From the NCBI GenBank assembly GCA_964590495.1, contig CAZPWQ010000002.1, positions 1-64,000 on the forward strand: a stretch of DNA of 64,000 nucleotides, in the 5' to 3' direction. Source of the DNA: CAZPWQ01 sp964590495 (GTDB taxonomy: Bacteria; Bacteroidota; Rhodothermia; Balneolales; Balneolaceae). Positions 33,177-41,907 of the stretch are shown one piece after another. The stretch's first letter is position 1; each line of letters starts with the position of its first letter. A program made the position numbers and the translations under genes. A model generated the notes under the pieces. The model was not told the DNA's origin. It saw nothing but the letters and a program-made list of their open reading frames with translations, and did no database searches.

Positions 33177-33753
33177 CGGAAGTTGTATCTCTTGTAAATT
33201 CAACCGGTATCTTTACCTCGGTCTGATCCCACCGCATTAGAATATTTGTAGAATCCCCTCTTGTTTCATCAAACTGAATGGTAAAGGCTTCCTGGACTGA
33301 TTCAACCTTACGGGCGGGCACATCAACCCTGAGCACGTCATACTCAGATTCATACTCGAATGCTCCCCATTGGCCTAATTTTGAGTTTAGAATAATCGTC
33401 CAATCTTCATCCTGCCGGGGAATGGAAAAAAGTGAGTACGTACCCGCTTTTACCTCTTCACCGGCGAACAATATATCTTTGGTGGTCGTTAGCTCAGTGG
33501 CTTCGTTTGCGCCCGTACGCCATACTTCCCCGTATGGTTCTAAATTCCCGAAAATTTCCCTGTTCCTTTTGTAGGGTTGACCATACACTATTTTTATATA
33601 AGTATTGCTGGCATCATGATTGATCTTTGCAATGGCAATCGGACTTTTTCTGCGTACCGGATCAACATCGCCGGGTTCTGGTTGTCCGCAGCCGGTAGCA
33701 AGCAGCAGTGCTGTAATGATTAATGATACAACAGTAATTGAATTGGGCTTCAT
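33166..33753 (-). CDS. DUF2911 lipoprotein
   Basis: A 195-residue protein with a signal sequence and lipobox LLATGC (Cys22). The body matches DUF2911: YIKIVYGQPYKRNREIFGNL, PYGEVWRTGANEATELTTTKD, VKAGTYSLFSIP and WTIILNSKLGQWGAFEY. This is a beta-sandwich family common in Bacteroidota envelopes with no known activity. It ends inside the 3' end of the convergent AtuA-like gene. Confidence 0.92.
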   Translation of the reverse strand: MKPNSITVVSLIITALLLATGCGQPEPGDVDPVRRKSPIAIAKINHDASNTYIKIVYGQPYKRNREIFGNLEPYGEVWRTGANEATELTTTKDILFAGEEVKAGTYSLFSIPRQDEDWTIILNSKLGQWGAFEYESEYDVLRVDVPARKVESVQEAFTIQFDETRGDSTNILMRWDQTEVKIPVEFTRDTTSVTS

Positions 33754-33807
33754 ACCAATTAAATGAGTATAAAATTAAATGCATAAAGTAGAAAAAAAGG
33801 ATATGGC

Positions 33808-36717
33808 TTAAAAATAACCAAAGAATATTTCGTAGTTGTCACGTGTAGGTTCATATCCAATACCAACACCGATATCGAAGGAAAGGTTGGATATGCGAAA
33901 ATTGCTTCGCAGTTCAAGGCCGAATACAGACCTCGAGTTATCTAACAGCGGCTGCTGGGTAGGATCCAGTACTGTTTTTGAAAAAGCGACTAAATAGATA
34001 TTAGCAAGATAGAACGGCAGTAGAAGCCAGCCATCATCCACAAATGTAACAGGTATCGTGTACCGTGAATCCAGGCTCACCAGATTGTGGGAATCTTCGA
34101 AGATCCTTTCGGCAAAACCGCGGGAAACAAATGCTTGGTTATCGAAGACGGGATGTGTTTGTGTGAGGGCTCGAATCCCCAGACGGAGCGACTGATTCCA
34201 ATGCCGCAGGGGAGATAAGTAGGTGAACAGTCCGCCGCGCAGAGCCGTCGGCTTAGCAAAATTTTGCTGTATCTGATTGCCGTTTGTGTTGATTACGAGC
34301 GACTGTGAATTCAGGAAACGTTCAACTTCAGAAAACAGGATCAGACCGGAATTCGGCTGCAGATCCCTTATGTTCTGCTGAAGCCTGAAATTAAACTGCG
34401 TAAACAGGTTTGAGATGGTGAGACCACCGAAGTCGGAGGCTGAATTCGTCCCGTTATTGGGTTCAAAATAGCGGAATTGGGACTGACGTATTTCCGGTTC
34501 CAGAAAAAGCGAGGTAGAAAAGATATTCTGGTTTAAGCGGATCCGGAGAGGCACGCTTAAGGCAAAACTTCGTTCCTCACGTAAAAGCGTATTGTTGAAT
34601 GAACCCTCTTCCGTTTCTATGTTGAAGGTTCGAAAAGCCGGACGACTGAAAACGCTTGTTTTAAATCCCGGCCAGAAGGTTTTGTTTTGATAGCTCAAAT
34701 CATACCAAAGCCTGTCTTGAGCGTAACTCAGTTCTGCAACATAATTCTGGCTCTGAAGCAGATCGTTGCTGTGCAGCGAAAGTCCGGCGCGATAAACTTC
34801 CCTGTTGGAAATTTCTTCGACAACAGGTAGAAATGCACGCGGCTTAAGCCACTTTAATCCGCTTCTGTAGGTTCCGCTTTCCCAGGTTTGGGATTCTGAT
34901 ACGACGGAATCCGCCACGACAGGACGATTCATGAAATCTCTCTTATCCTGGTTAGGCATCCATATATTATCCGGGATCACTTCACCGTCAAAATCATCCC
35001 GGTCTAATACGGCTGGGATGCGTTCATTATTTTTCTGAATTACGAATGCTATCTTATCACCCTCCGGATGATACTCGCCTTCAAAAGCGTTTAGGGCATA
35101 ACCGCTGACCTTTCTTACAGTCTGTTCCTTTCGGTTGAACTCATAGATTTGAAGCGCGCCGGTAAAATCACTGCTGAAGAGTATCCTTTCTTTCTGCGGG
35201 TGCCATACCGGGTCAAAGACGCCCCCCCCTTCAAAAGAAATGGCGGGCGGATCTTTTAAATCTGACCGGATATCCATACGGTCTGCAATCCACAGCGCCT
35301 GCATTCCACGTTTATTGGCTATGACAGCTATTTCATTACGGTTTGATGGATTAGGTACAGCTGCTGTTATTTCATGATCACCCAAAGAAAGTAATTCTTT
35401 TACGGAAGTCGCAGAACCGGGATTTTCAACCGAGACTAATGCAGAAGACGCAGGTTTCGACTGCAGCGCTATAATGCCTGTGTCATCAAACCGGGGGGCA
35501 TAAACTCTTGCTTTTTTTGTCAGCTGTGTTCGTTCTCCGGTATCAAAACGGTATCTGACAATGTCGCTCAGGGAGGTCCTGTCATATACAGCACTCACAT
35601 CATAATAGCTGTAAATCATCTCAGTGCGGTCCTCCGATAGATCGTACTGGAAGTCTTCTACTGTATTGGTGACAAACAGCCGGATAACATCGCCGGTTGA
35701 CAGATTATACCGGTAAAAACCGGGACGTGCGTTATAGAATGAGCCGTAAAAAATCAATGTTGAATCAGAAAGCCATTTTGGCCGGCGGATATCTTTTCCC
35801 GAAAACGGTATATCCAGCTCCGTAAAATTATTCGGCTTCTCCCGCCCGTCTATTGCGTTTTCTTTTTCTTTCACAAAATCTTTATAAAGACGGCCCGGCC
35901 ATTTTCCTGTTTTGACCCGAAGTGCAACTCCATATCCCAGAAATGGCCAATCCATGAAAAAGTCCAGCAACTCCCGTTTAAAGTCATCGCCATACATATC
36001 TTGTAACCAGGAAGTAAATTCATATCCGCCGAGATAATGCCGGTTAAAAGGTCGGGTAAATACCGGGTCCTGTACCATCTGTCTCATAGACCAGCGGTCA
36101 TCGCTCTGAAATATTGCGTTGAACTGGTTATAAAAGTAGGGATGATTGCCACGTCCGCCATTGGGCGCCACACCCTCTGTTTCGTGATGTACGGCAATAC
36201 CTTCAAGTGCACCCGGCGGCAAAGCTCCGTGGAACGATCTGGCCAGGTCAGGTGAAAAGAAACTGACAAACTTCGGCAGGTTAATCCCGCCCAGGTTGCT
36301 GAACTGCATTGCGTGTACGAGCTCGTGCGGACCTACATTTTCCAGCCAGCTGCCGGTTTGCGGACTCAGTGATTTGCCTTTAATCGGCGGCAGTTCAATT
36401 TCCGATCGAAAGTGGGTGGGCGTGACAAAACCGTTGGATCGATCGTTGTAGCTGTTTAAAATTACAGGAAAGTCAGACAACCCCCCGCCGACCAGTTGTT
36501 GAACCGAATGGTATTGCTGCTCGAGTATACGCCCCATTTCCATTGCGGAGGAATCATTGCCTGCAGCATAAACAAGTTTAAAATGAGGTGTTGAAAGATA
36601 CTGCCACTGTTGATTGGCAGGACGATACTGGGTCGAATAGAATTGGGCAAAACTGCTGCTTCCGGTTAACAGAAAGAGAAATAAAAAGGCAGTAATCTTA
36701 ACCTTTGTCACATTCAA
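33808..36717 (-). CDS. Exported gluzincin-propeller-barrel protein
   Basis: A 969-residue exported protein. A signal peptide ends near SSSFAQ (residue 25). A zinc-peptidase-like segment holds HELVH (131-135) and, about 40 residues later, LEGIAVHHE, fitting a gluzincin HExxH plus Glu site. Residues about 290-600 form TolB/WD40-type PD40 propeller blades such as FDPVWHPQKERILFSSDFTGALQIY and NAFEGEYHPEGDKIAFV in part. The C-terminal 320 residues look like an outer-membrane beta-barrel with alternating strands and a terminal Phe. Together this would be a surface-anchored protein with an outside peptidase-like domain. Enzymatic activity is inferred only from the motif. Confidence 0.78.
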   Translation of the reverse strand: MNVTKVKITAFLFLFLLTGSSSFAQFYSTQYRPANQQWQYLSTPHFKLVYAAGNDSSAMEMGRILEQQYHSVQQLVGGGLSDFPVILNSYNDRSNGFVTPTHFRSEIELPPIKGKSLSPQTGSWLENVGPHELVHAMQFSNLGGINLPKFVSFFSPDLARSFHGALPPGALEGIAVHHETEGVAPNGGRGNHPYFYNQFNAIFQSDDRWSMRQMVQDPVFTRPFNRHYLGGYEFTSWLQDMYGDDFKRELLDFFMDWPFLGYGVALRVKTGKWPGRLYKDFVKEKENAIDGREKPNNFTELDIPFSGKDIRRPKWLSDSTLIFYGSFYNARPGFYRYNLSTGDVIRLFVTNTVEDFQYDLSEDRTEMIYSYYDVSAVYDRTSLSDIVRYRFDTGERTQLTKKARVYAPRFDDTGIIALQSKPASSALVSVENPGSATSVKELLSLGDHEITAAVPNPSNRNEIAVIANKRGMQALWIADRMDIRSDLKDPPAISFEGGGVFDPVWHPQKERILFSSDFTGALQIYEFNRKEQTVRKVSGYALNAFEGEYHPEGDKIAFVIQKNNERIPAVLDRDDFDGEVIPDNIWMPNQDKRDFMNRPVVADSVVSESQTWESGTYRSGLKWLKPRAFLPVVEEISNREVYRAGLSLHSNDLLQSQNYVAELSYAQDRLWYDLSYQNKTFWPGFKTSVFSRPAFRTFNIETEEGSFNNTLLREERSFALSVPLRIRLNQNIFSTSLFLEPEIRQSQFRYFEPNNGTNSASDFGGLTISNLFTQFNFRLQQNIRDLQPNSGLILFSEVERFLNSQSLVINTNGNQIQQNFAKPTALRGGLFTYLSPLRHWNQSLRLGIRALTQTHPVFDNQAFVSRGFAERIFEDSHNLVSLDSRYTIPVTFVDDGWLLLPFYLANIYLVAFSKTVLDPTQQPLLDNSRSVFGLELRSNFRISNLSFDIGVGIGYEPTRDNYEIFFGYF

Positions 36718-36819
36718 ACACCGTCTGTACTTTAGGATATGTTGTTGCTTTCTATCTGTAAATATAAACTAACATCGGAACAAGCAACAAACAGACCAAA
36801 TTTATTTGGATATCTGTTT

Positions 36820-37491
36820 CTAAACGCTATAGGTAGAAAGGTACCGGTAAATTGCCCAGAAATGAGAAAAAGTGCCGACAAGAACAAACAGGTGCCATAT
36901 TTCATGATGACCGAACCAGTCGGGTATCGGGTCCGGTTTTTGTATGCCATAAATAACCGCCCCTACTACATAGGACAGACCTCCGATGCCGATCCAGACA
37001 ACAAATGCCAGCGGCAGTTTTTCTATTAAAATCGGGAAAAGGAAAAGAGCCAGCGATCCCATACCGAGATAAAAAGATGTTGACAGCCAGCGCGGACACT
37101 CCATCCATACTACTTTTTTTAAAATACCAATAAGTGCCAGTGACCAGACGGTCATAAAGAATCCCCACCTCCAGCTGTCTTCCAGAACGATGAGACAGAT
37201 CGGGGTATAAGTCCCTGCAATAAGAACGTAGATCATTATATGGTCTAGCTTGCGGAGCAGCTCAAGTGTTTTTTCTTTGGCGGGCAGGGAATGATACAGC
37301 GAGCTTGCCGTATAAAGCAGAACCATGCTCAGCCCGAACATAGAAAAAGCCACTATGTGACTTACCGAACCAAGTTGCAGTGCTTTGTACACCAGGAGAA
37401 TTAATCCGACAAAAGAGAGAATAGCTCCCAATGCATGAGTTATACCATTCACCGGCTCTCTGCAATACCGTTTTAAATTTTTCAGCTTCAT
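36820..37491 (-). CDS. Hemolysin III / PAQR family membrane protein
   Basis: A 223-residue integral membrane protein of the hemolysin III (PAQR, YqfA-like) family, with seven predicted helices. The N-terminal EPVNGITHALGAILSFVG, the SSLYHSLP motif and the C-terminal HHEIWHLFVLVGTFSHFWAIY carry the conserved Ser/His set that binds zinc in PAQR proteins. Hydrolase or membrane-homeostasis roles are proposed for the family. It is monocistronic. Confidence 0.92.
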   Translation of the reverse strand: MKLKNLKRYCREPVNGITHALGAILSFVGLILLVYKALQLGSVSHIVAFSMFGLSMVLLYTASSLYHSLPAKEKTLELLRKLDHIMIYVLIAGTYTPICLIVLEDSWRWGFFMTVWSLALIGILKKVVWMECPRWLSTSFYLGMGSLALFLFPILIEKLPLAFVVWIGIGGLSYVVGAVIYGIQKPDPIPDWFGHHEIWHLFVLVGTFSHFWAIYRYLSTYSV

Positions 37492-37718
37492 TTTGATCTG
37501 TATCTTGATGAATTCTGAATCTTGATGAATTAAAGATAATCAATAAATTTCATTCTCTATTTATTTTAGGGCATTTCTGTGAAAATGTTTCCAACATAAC
37601 TAGCAGTGGAAGAAACTGAATAAAATAAAACCGCCGGAAGATTGGATTTCGCTATTACGACAAAATAATATCTTTTTATAAAAAAATTGCCTTACTTACT
37701 AATACATTTTCATAAACA

Positions 37719-37724
37719 AGAGGA
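37719..37724 (+). promoter_or_regulatory. Strong Shine-Dalgarno sequence
   Basis: GAGGAG (within AAGAGGAGGATAATT) ends about eight bases before ATG 37733. Most genes here lack such a site, so this one is unusual. Confidence 0.7.
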
Positions 37725-37732
37725 GGATAATT

Positions 37733-38530
37733 ATGAAAAGGCTCATTATTTTATCCGGCATTCTCACCCTGTGGTTCGCTTCCCTTACTTTTGCACAGGT
37801 ACAACGCCATGACTACCAGAAGATCGATTATATCAGCGTTGATCAAAATGAAATGGAAAACTTTACCCAACTGGCAAGGGATATTCTGAAGCCTGCTTTC
37901 ATGAAGTTGGCTGATTCAGAAGATATTAAAAGCTGGCGCCTTTACAGAGTAGGGTATCCCGGGGGGAAGCGAAGCGAATATAACTATATCAGTGTAACTA
38001 CTGTCAGTAATCCTGGTGCTATTGAAAGAATATTTTCTGACGAGTACCTTCCACAATATATTCCGGGAGATAACACCGGGAATGGTAAAAAATTGTTGAA
38101 CGGAGGCTCCTCGCTGATAGCTTCGGAATTATGGAAGGTCGAAAACATAATTGAAATAGACACCCTGCCTGAGAGTCCCAGCAAATATCTGATTATGGAC
38201 TATATGGAAGTTCCGACCGGCAGAGATCTTGATTATCTCATGCTTGAAGATGAAATAGCGAAACCTATTCACAGTGAACGAATCGATGGAGATAAAATGG
38301 CAGGATGGGAGGCTTACTCTCTGATATCTCCCGGCGGAACCAATTACGGCTATAATTTTTCAACCGGTAATCACTTCGACAGTCTGGCACACATTGAATT
38401 TGGTTTTACGGAAGAAGTAATTAACCGTGCCCTGGCAGATGCAAACATACCGGAGTTGTTCAATACTATCTATAGTACCAGGCAGCTGGTAAAATCGGAG
38501 TTATGGGAATTAATAGATTATGCGCGATAA
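37733..38530 (+). CDS. Exported protein with an internal duplication
   Basis: A 265-residue secreted protein I do not recognise. A signal peptide ends near LTFAQ (residue 22). Residues about 25-140 and 148-262 appear to be two copies of one domain: both have an opening strand ending in Y-(I/M)-x-V, then a helix, a W-x-x-Y-(R/S)-(V/L)-x-(Y/S)-PGG motif (WRLYRVGYPGG and WEAYSLISPGG), Y-x-Y-x-(I/F)-S-T or similar, and a closing SELW-(K/E) (ASELWKVEN and KSELWELID). This suggests a dimeric ferredoxin-like barrel in one chain. It has a strong ribosome-binding site and a terminator after it. Confidence 0.7.
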   Translation: MKRLIILSGILTLWFASLTFAQVQRHDYQKIDYISVDQNEMENFTQLARDILKPAFMKLADSEDIKSWRLYRVGYPGGKRSEYNYISVTTVSNPGAIERIFSDEYLPQYIPGDNTGNGKKLLNGGSSLIASELWKVENIIEIDTLPESPSKYLIMDYMEVPTGRDLDYLMLEDEIAKPIHSERIDGDKMAGWEAYSLISPGGTNYGYNFSTGNHFDSLAHIEFGFTEEVINRALADANIPELFNTIYSTRQLVKSELWELIDYAR

Positions 38531-38543
38531 CTGATAGATATAT

Positions 38544-38573
38544 AAAAGGGGCTTTATAAACAGCCCCCTTTTT
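38544..38573. terminator. Bidirectional terminator
   Basis: AAAAGGGGCT (38544-38553) pairs with AGCCCCCTTTTT (38562-38573), with one C bulge. It has T on the plus side and, read on the other strand, T-rich sequence too. It serves the convergent secreted-protein and DoxX genes. Confidence 0.75.
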
Positions 38574-38591
38574 ATATATTCTTTGGCTTTA

Positions 38592-39014
38592 TCATGCACG
38601 GCTGTCATCTATAGAGTACTTGCCCGGGCCGAGAAGGAAAATTACAATAAACAGGCCCAGATAAAGAAGGGGAAGTTCCATATCGGCTAAACTGTCTCCG
38701 CGGGGAACGTGAGCGAAAAACACCGCTACCAACATATTAATAATTAAAAATACAGAGGCGAGGCGTGTCCAGAAGCCGATTAATATTAGAAATGCACAGA
38801 TAGCTTCAGCAAAAGCAGCAAGTATCATTGACAGTTCCGGTCCGATTCCGATCGGATCGAAACCAGCCGGGAAGTTCCCGCCAAATACATTCATTAACTT
38901 ACCAAAACCATGCCCGTAGATCATAAAAAAGGCAGTGACAATTCTTAAAATCATGGCTGATGTTTTTGCATCAACATATTCACTAAGTGTAGAGGAGTTT
39001 AGACGTTTTAGCAT
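38592..39014 (-). CDS. DoxX-family membrane protein
   Basis: A 140-residue four-helix integral membrane protein of the DoxX family. Marks are LRIVTAFFMIYGHGFGKLMN, the AAFAEAICAFLILIGFWTRLASVFLIINMLVAVFF region in part, and the C-terminal YLGLFIVIFLLGPGKYSID. DoxX proteins are linked to oxidative or thiol stress and to quinone-related reactions in various bacteria. It starts at ATG 39014. A perfect 12-bp inverted repeat lies 68 bases upstream. Confidence 0.88.
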   Translation of the reverse strand: MLKRLNSSTLSEYVDAKTSAMILRIVTAFFMIYGHGFGKLMNVFGGNFPAGFDPIGIGPELSMILAAFAEAICAFLILIGFWTRLASVFLIINMLVAVFFAHVPRGDSLADMELPLLYLGLFIVIFLLGPGKYSIDDSRA

Positions 39015-39081
39015 AGTTACAAATACTTATATTTATGATTAACTGTTATAAAAAGGGTTCAAGAGGAAAAAAGCTAATATA

Positions 39082-39128
39082 TTTTAAAACATTATAGGGC
39101 AGAGGTAAAATATTACAATGTTTTAAAA
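39082..39128. repeat. 12-bp inverted repeat upstream of doxX
   Basis: TTTTAAAACATT (39082-39093) and AATGTTTTAAAA (39117-39128) are perfectly complementary with a 23-base spacer. Each arm starts or ends with the palindrome TTTTAAAA. It lies upstream of the DoxX start and could be a regulator site or part of the promoter. Confidence 0.45.
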
Positions 39129-39260
39129 ACAAGGCGGTGTCTGAATCCGGAGTTCAGAAGTATGATCTTTTTAATTATTCATACGGTTTCTTCCATTTTT
39201 GTCCAACGGTAAAGAAAGATATTTTCAGACTGGTTTACCGTCAGAAAACACCCTATTTAT

Positions 39261-39297
39261 AAAAAAACTGCAGGCCCGTATCAGGAACCTGCAGTTT
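39261..39297 (-). terminator. Terminator of the TonB-dependent receptor gene
   Basis: AAACTGCAGG (39265-39274) and CCTGCAGTTT (39288-39297) form a perfect 10-bp stem with a 13-base loop. On the minus strand it is followed by a run of T (complement of 39261-39267). It lies 76 bases past the receptor stop codon. Confidence 0.8.
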
Positions 39298-39373
39298 AGG
39301 GGGGATGACATAAAGGAAAAACGATTTTAGCTCCCGAAATTTGTATGATTCAGACATTTCAAATTTTTCCCTC

Positions 39374-41779
39374 TTAGAAATTTCCACCGCCGCCCCGTCG
39401 TTCCTGATCACGTCCGAAGAAATAACGAAAGTTGAGAGAAAATGAACGTGATGACCAGCTGAACTGACGTTGTGAATAAAATTCTGTATTCGGATTACCG
39501 TCTGTTGTGACGGTATGGTTGAAATTCCTGGAATCGAGCAAATCACGAATATTCAAAGATATCAACGCCTTTCCGTCCATCATTTCGTATGAAATTCCGC
39601 TGTCCATCATGGTATTACCCGCACGACGTCCCTGCGTGGTCCCCCGCGGACCACGATGACGCATCGAGGCCTGGTAATTCCAGGAACCGGAGATTTCCCA
39701 ACGCAGCCGCATGCGGGCTTGAAATGTTTCTGTTTCACTGCTGAATAGCTGATCGCCAAACCTTCCCTCGGAATTGGACCGGAAAAGGTTTGCGTTTCCT
39801 GTCAGCGTTAAAGAGTTGGCGATTTCCTGGTCGGCAGAAAATTCAATACCCCACGCTTTTTCCGTAGCAAGATTAATTGGAAAGATGTGAATAACTCCCT
39901 GATCCTGTTCTGTAATACGTTCAGTTACATCTGTTCGATGACGATAATAGACACTGGTCATAATCGAGCCGGTATTCCAATAATGCAGATATCCGGCTTC
40001 ATAGGAATTGCTGAATTCGGGTGTCAAGTTGGGATTTCCGGTAAACTGGCTTCGGGAATCTGAGAAATCAGAAAACGGAAGCAGCATTCGTGACCAGGGG
40101 CGGGAAAGGCGCCGGCTGTAACTGATTTGTACCGACTGCTGATCATTGAATTCATAATTAACAAATATACTAGGAAACAAATTCAAGTAATTCTGATCGT
40201 TAACATCACCTGTACCCTTGAGTTCTGTCCGTATACGTGTGTTTTCTGCCCGTAACCCAATCTGTCCGGAGAAAGAGCCGAATTCAGAGCCCACTATGGC
40301 ATATAATGCATTTACATTTTCAAAATAGAGGAAGTTGTCATTAAAGGCAGGTAGCGGCTCCCATGAGCCATTCTGCAGCTGTTCAACGAAGAATGAATTA
40401 TCCATCCATTCCATATCGCTGCGGATGCCTGTTTCCAGTTTGCCGTTTTCTCCCAGCGGCCGAATATATTCAGCATTAAAACGCAAGTCCATTTCTTCCT
40501 CACCGTCTTCAGTTCTCTGGAATAAAGGGTCTTCGTTTCCTTCTATAATCGATTCTTCAATGTCGGAATGCTCATTTTCCCGACTGATATCTAAACTGGC
40601 GTCTGCAACGAGTTTGTGATCATCACCATTAAATTTATTTTCATAATCCAGGTTAAAATCAAGATCCCTTTCATTGCCGCTCTCATCATTTTCACGAAGT
40701 ATCCGTTCAATTATATCCCCGTTAAAACTGTCCTCGGAATAAATCATATCCGTATACGTGATATCCTCGAGATTTCTTTCTTCCTCAAAATTAAGGTACG
40801 TACTGGCTGTCAGGGTATGGTCATCACCGAAATAGATATCGGCACCAAACCTCAGATTGCCGTCCACTTCAGATTCGGTGGCATCGGTGGCTTCCCGGAA
40901 CATATAAGAAGTGTCGGGTCCGGCAAAGCGCTGAAAGGAACTTCCCGATTCGGGATCAGACCTGTAATCCACGCTTCCGCCCAAGAACCAATTGAACGCC
41001 CCCTTTCTGTAATTCAGAGAGGTGGATACTTCATGGTCCTGCGGTACACCCGTACCGGCGCTTACACTACCGTTTAATCCCCTGTCACGATCTTTTTTAA
41101 GAATAATATTTATAATACCGGCCGAACCTTCCGCTGCATATTTTGAAGACGGATTGGTAATAATTTCCACTTCCTCAATCATATTGGCAGGAATACTTCT
41201 GAGAGCATCCACATCGTCACTGACCATACTTGACGGTTTCCCGTTAATCAATATCCGAACCGATTCATTTCCCCGCAGGCTGATATTACCGTCTATATCA
41301 GTTGCAATTGAGGGGACGTTATCGAGCACATTAATCGCTGATCCGCCCAGGCTGGTAATATCTTCTCCCACCTGGAATACCCGCTTATCAAAATTCATCT
41401 GCATTTGAGACTTTTCCCCTTCAACCAGAAGTTCCTCCATAGTTTCTGAGGTGGGTTCCATTACTATTTCTCCTATATCCAGCGTTTTTCCCGGGCTGAT
41501 TTCCACCGTTTGTGTGTGAGAAACAAAAGAAATAAATGTTATTTCCAGTACATAACTTCCAGGATCTACATTAATGCTGAACCCGCCACTGGAATCACTT
41601 GAGGCGCCTGTGATTATATCTGATTTTGAAGAGTCATATACGGCAATCGATGCATTTGGTACAGATCGGCCTTCCTGATCGTAAATTTCACCGGTTATTG
41701 TAGCCTCCTCACTTTGACCGAATAATAACGAGAGAGGCAACAGTGACAGGCTGAATACAAGTAATAGCTTTTTCATCAA
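39374..41779 (-). CDS. TonB-dependent receptor / outer-membrane beta-barrel protein
   Basis: An 801-residue outer-membrane protein. A signal peptide ends near LLFGQ (residue 21). Residues about 26-110 are a carboxypeptidase-regulatory-like beta-sandwich (ATITGEIYDQEGRSVPNASIAVYD), then a plug domain (INVLDNVPSIATDIDGNISLRG, SVRILINGKPSSMV) and an OMP_b-brl_3-type barrel from about 350. The C-terminus is Phe-terminated after a GRDQERRGGGG tail. Receptors of this subtype are common in Bacteroidota and often follow two-component systems. The ligand is unknown. It lies 128 bases downstream of the histidine kinase on the same strand. Confidence 0.92.
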   Translation of the reverse strand: MMKKLLLVFSLSLLPLSLLFGQSEEATITGEIYDQEGRSVPNASIAVYDSSKSDIITGASSDSSGGFSINVDPGSYVLEITFISFVSHTQTVEISPGKTLDIGEIVMEPTSETMEELLVEGEKSQMQMNFDKRVFQVGEDITSLGGSAINVLDNVPSIATDIDGNISLRGNESVRILINGKPSSMVSDDVDALRSIPANMIEEVEIITNPSSKYAAEGSAGIINIILKKDRDRGLNGSVSAGTGVPQDHEVSTSLNYRKGAFNWFLGGSVDYRSDPESGSSFQRFAGPDTSYMFREATDATESEVDGNLRFGADIYFGDDHTLTASTYLNFEEERNLEDITYTDMIYSEDSFNGDIIERILRENDESGNERDLDFNLDYENKFNGDDHKLVADASLDISRENEHSDIEESIIEGNEDPLFQRTEDGEEEMDLRFNAEYIRPLGENGKLETGIRSDMEWMDNSFFVEQLQNGSWEPLPAFNDNFLYFENVNALYAIVGSEFGSFSGQIGLRAENTRIRTELKGTGDVNDQNYLNLFPSIFVNYEFNDQQSVQISYSRRLSRPWSRMLLPFSDFSDSRSQFTGNPNLTPEFSNSYEAGYLHYWNTGSIMTSVYYRHRTDVTERITEQDQGVIHIFPINLATEKAWGIEFSADQEIANSLTLTGNANLFRSNSEGRFGDQLFSSETETFQARMRLRWEISGSWNYQASMRHRGPRGTTQGRRAGNTMMDSGISYEMMDGKALISLNIRDLLDSRNFNHTVTTDGNPNTEFYSQRQFSWSSRSFSLNFRYFFGRDQERRGGGGNF

Positions 41780-41907
41780 TCCGATTTAGATGATTTTCTG
41801 TTGGTTGATCCTACACGAATAACATAAGAGCGCAACCTGTGCCAACCTTGTATCAAATTTAAATCAAAATTGAAGATTTATACGGCGTACACGAAATGTG
41901 GTAGATA

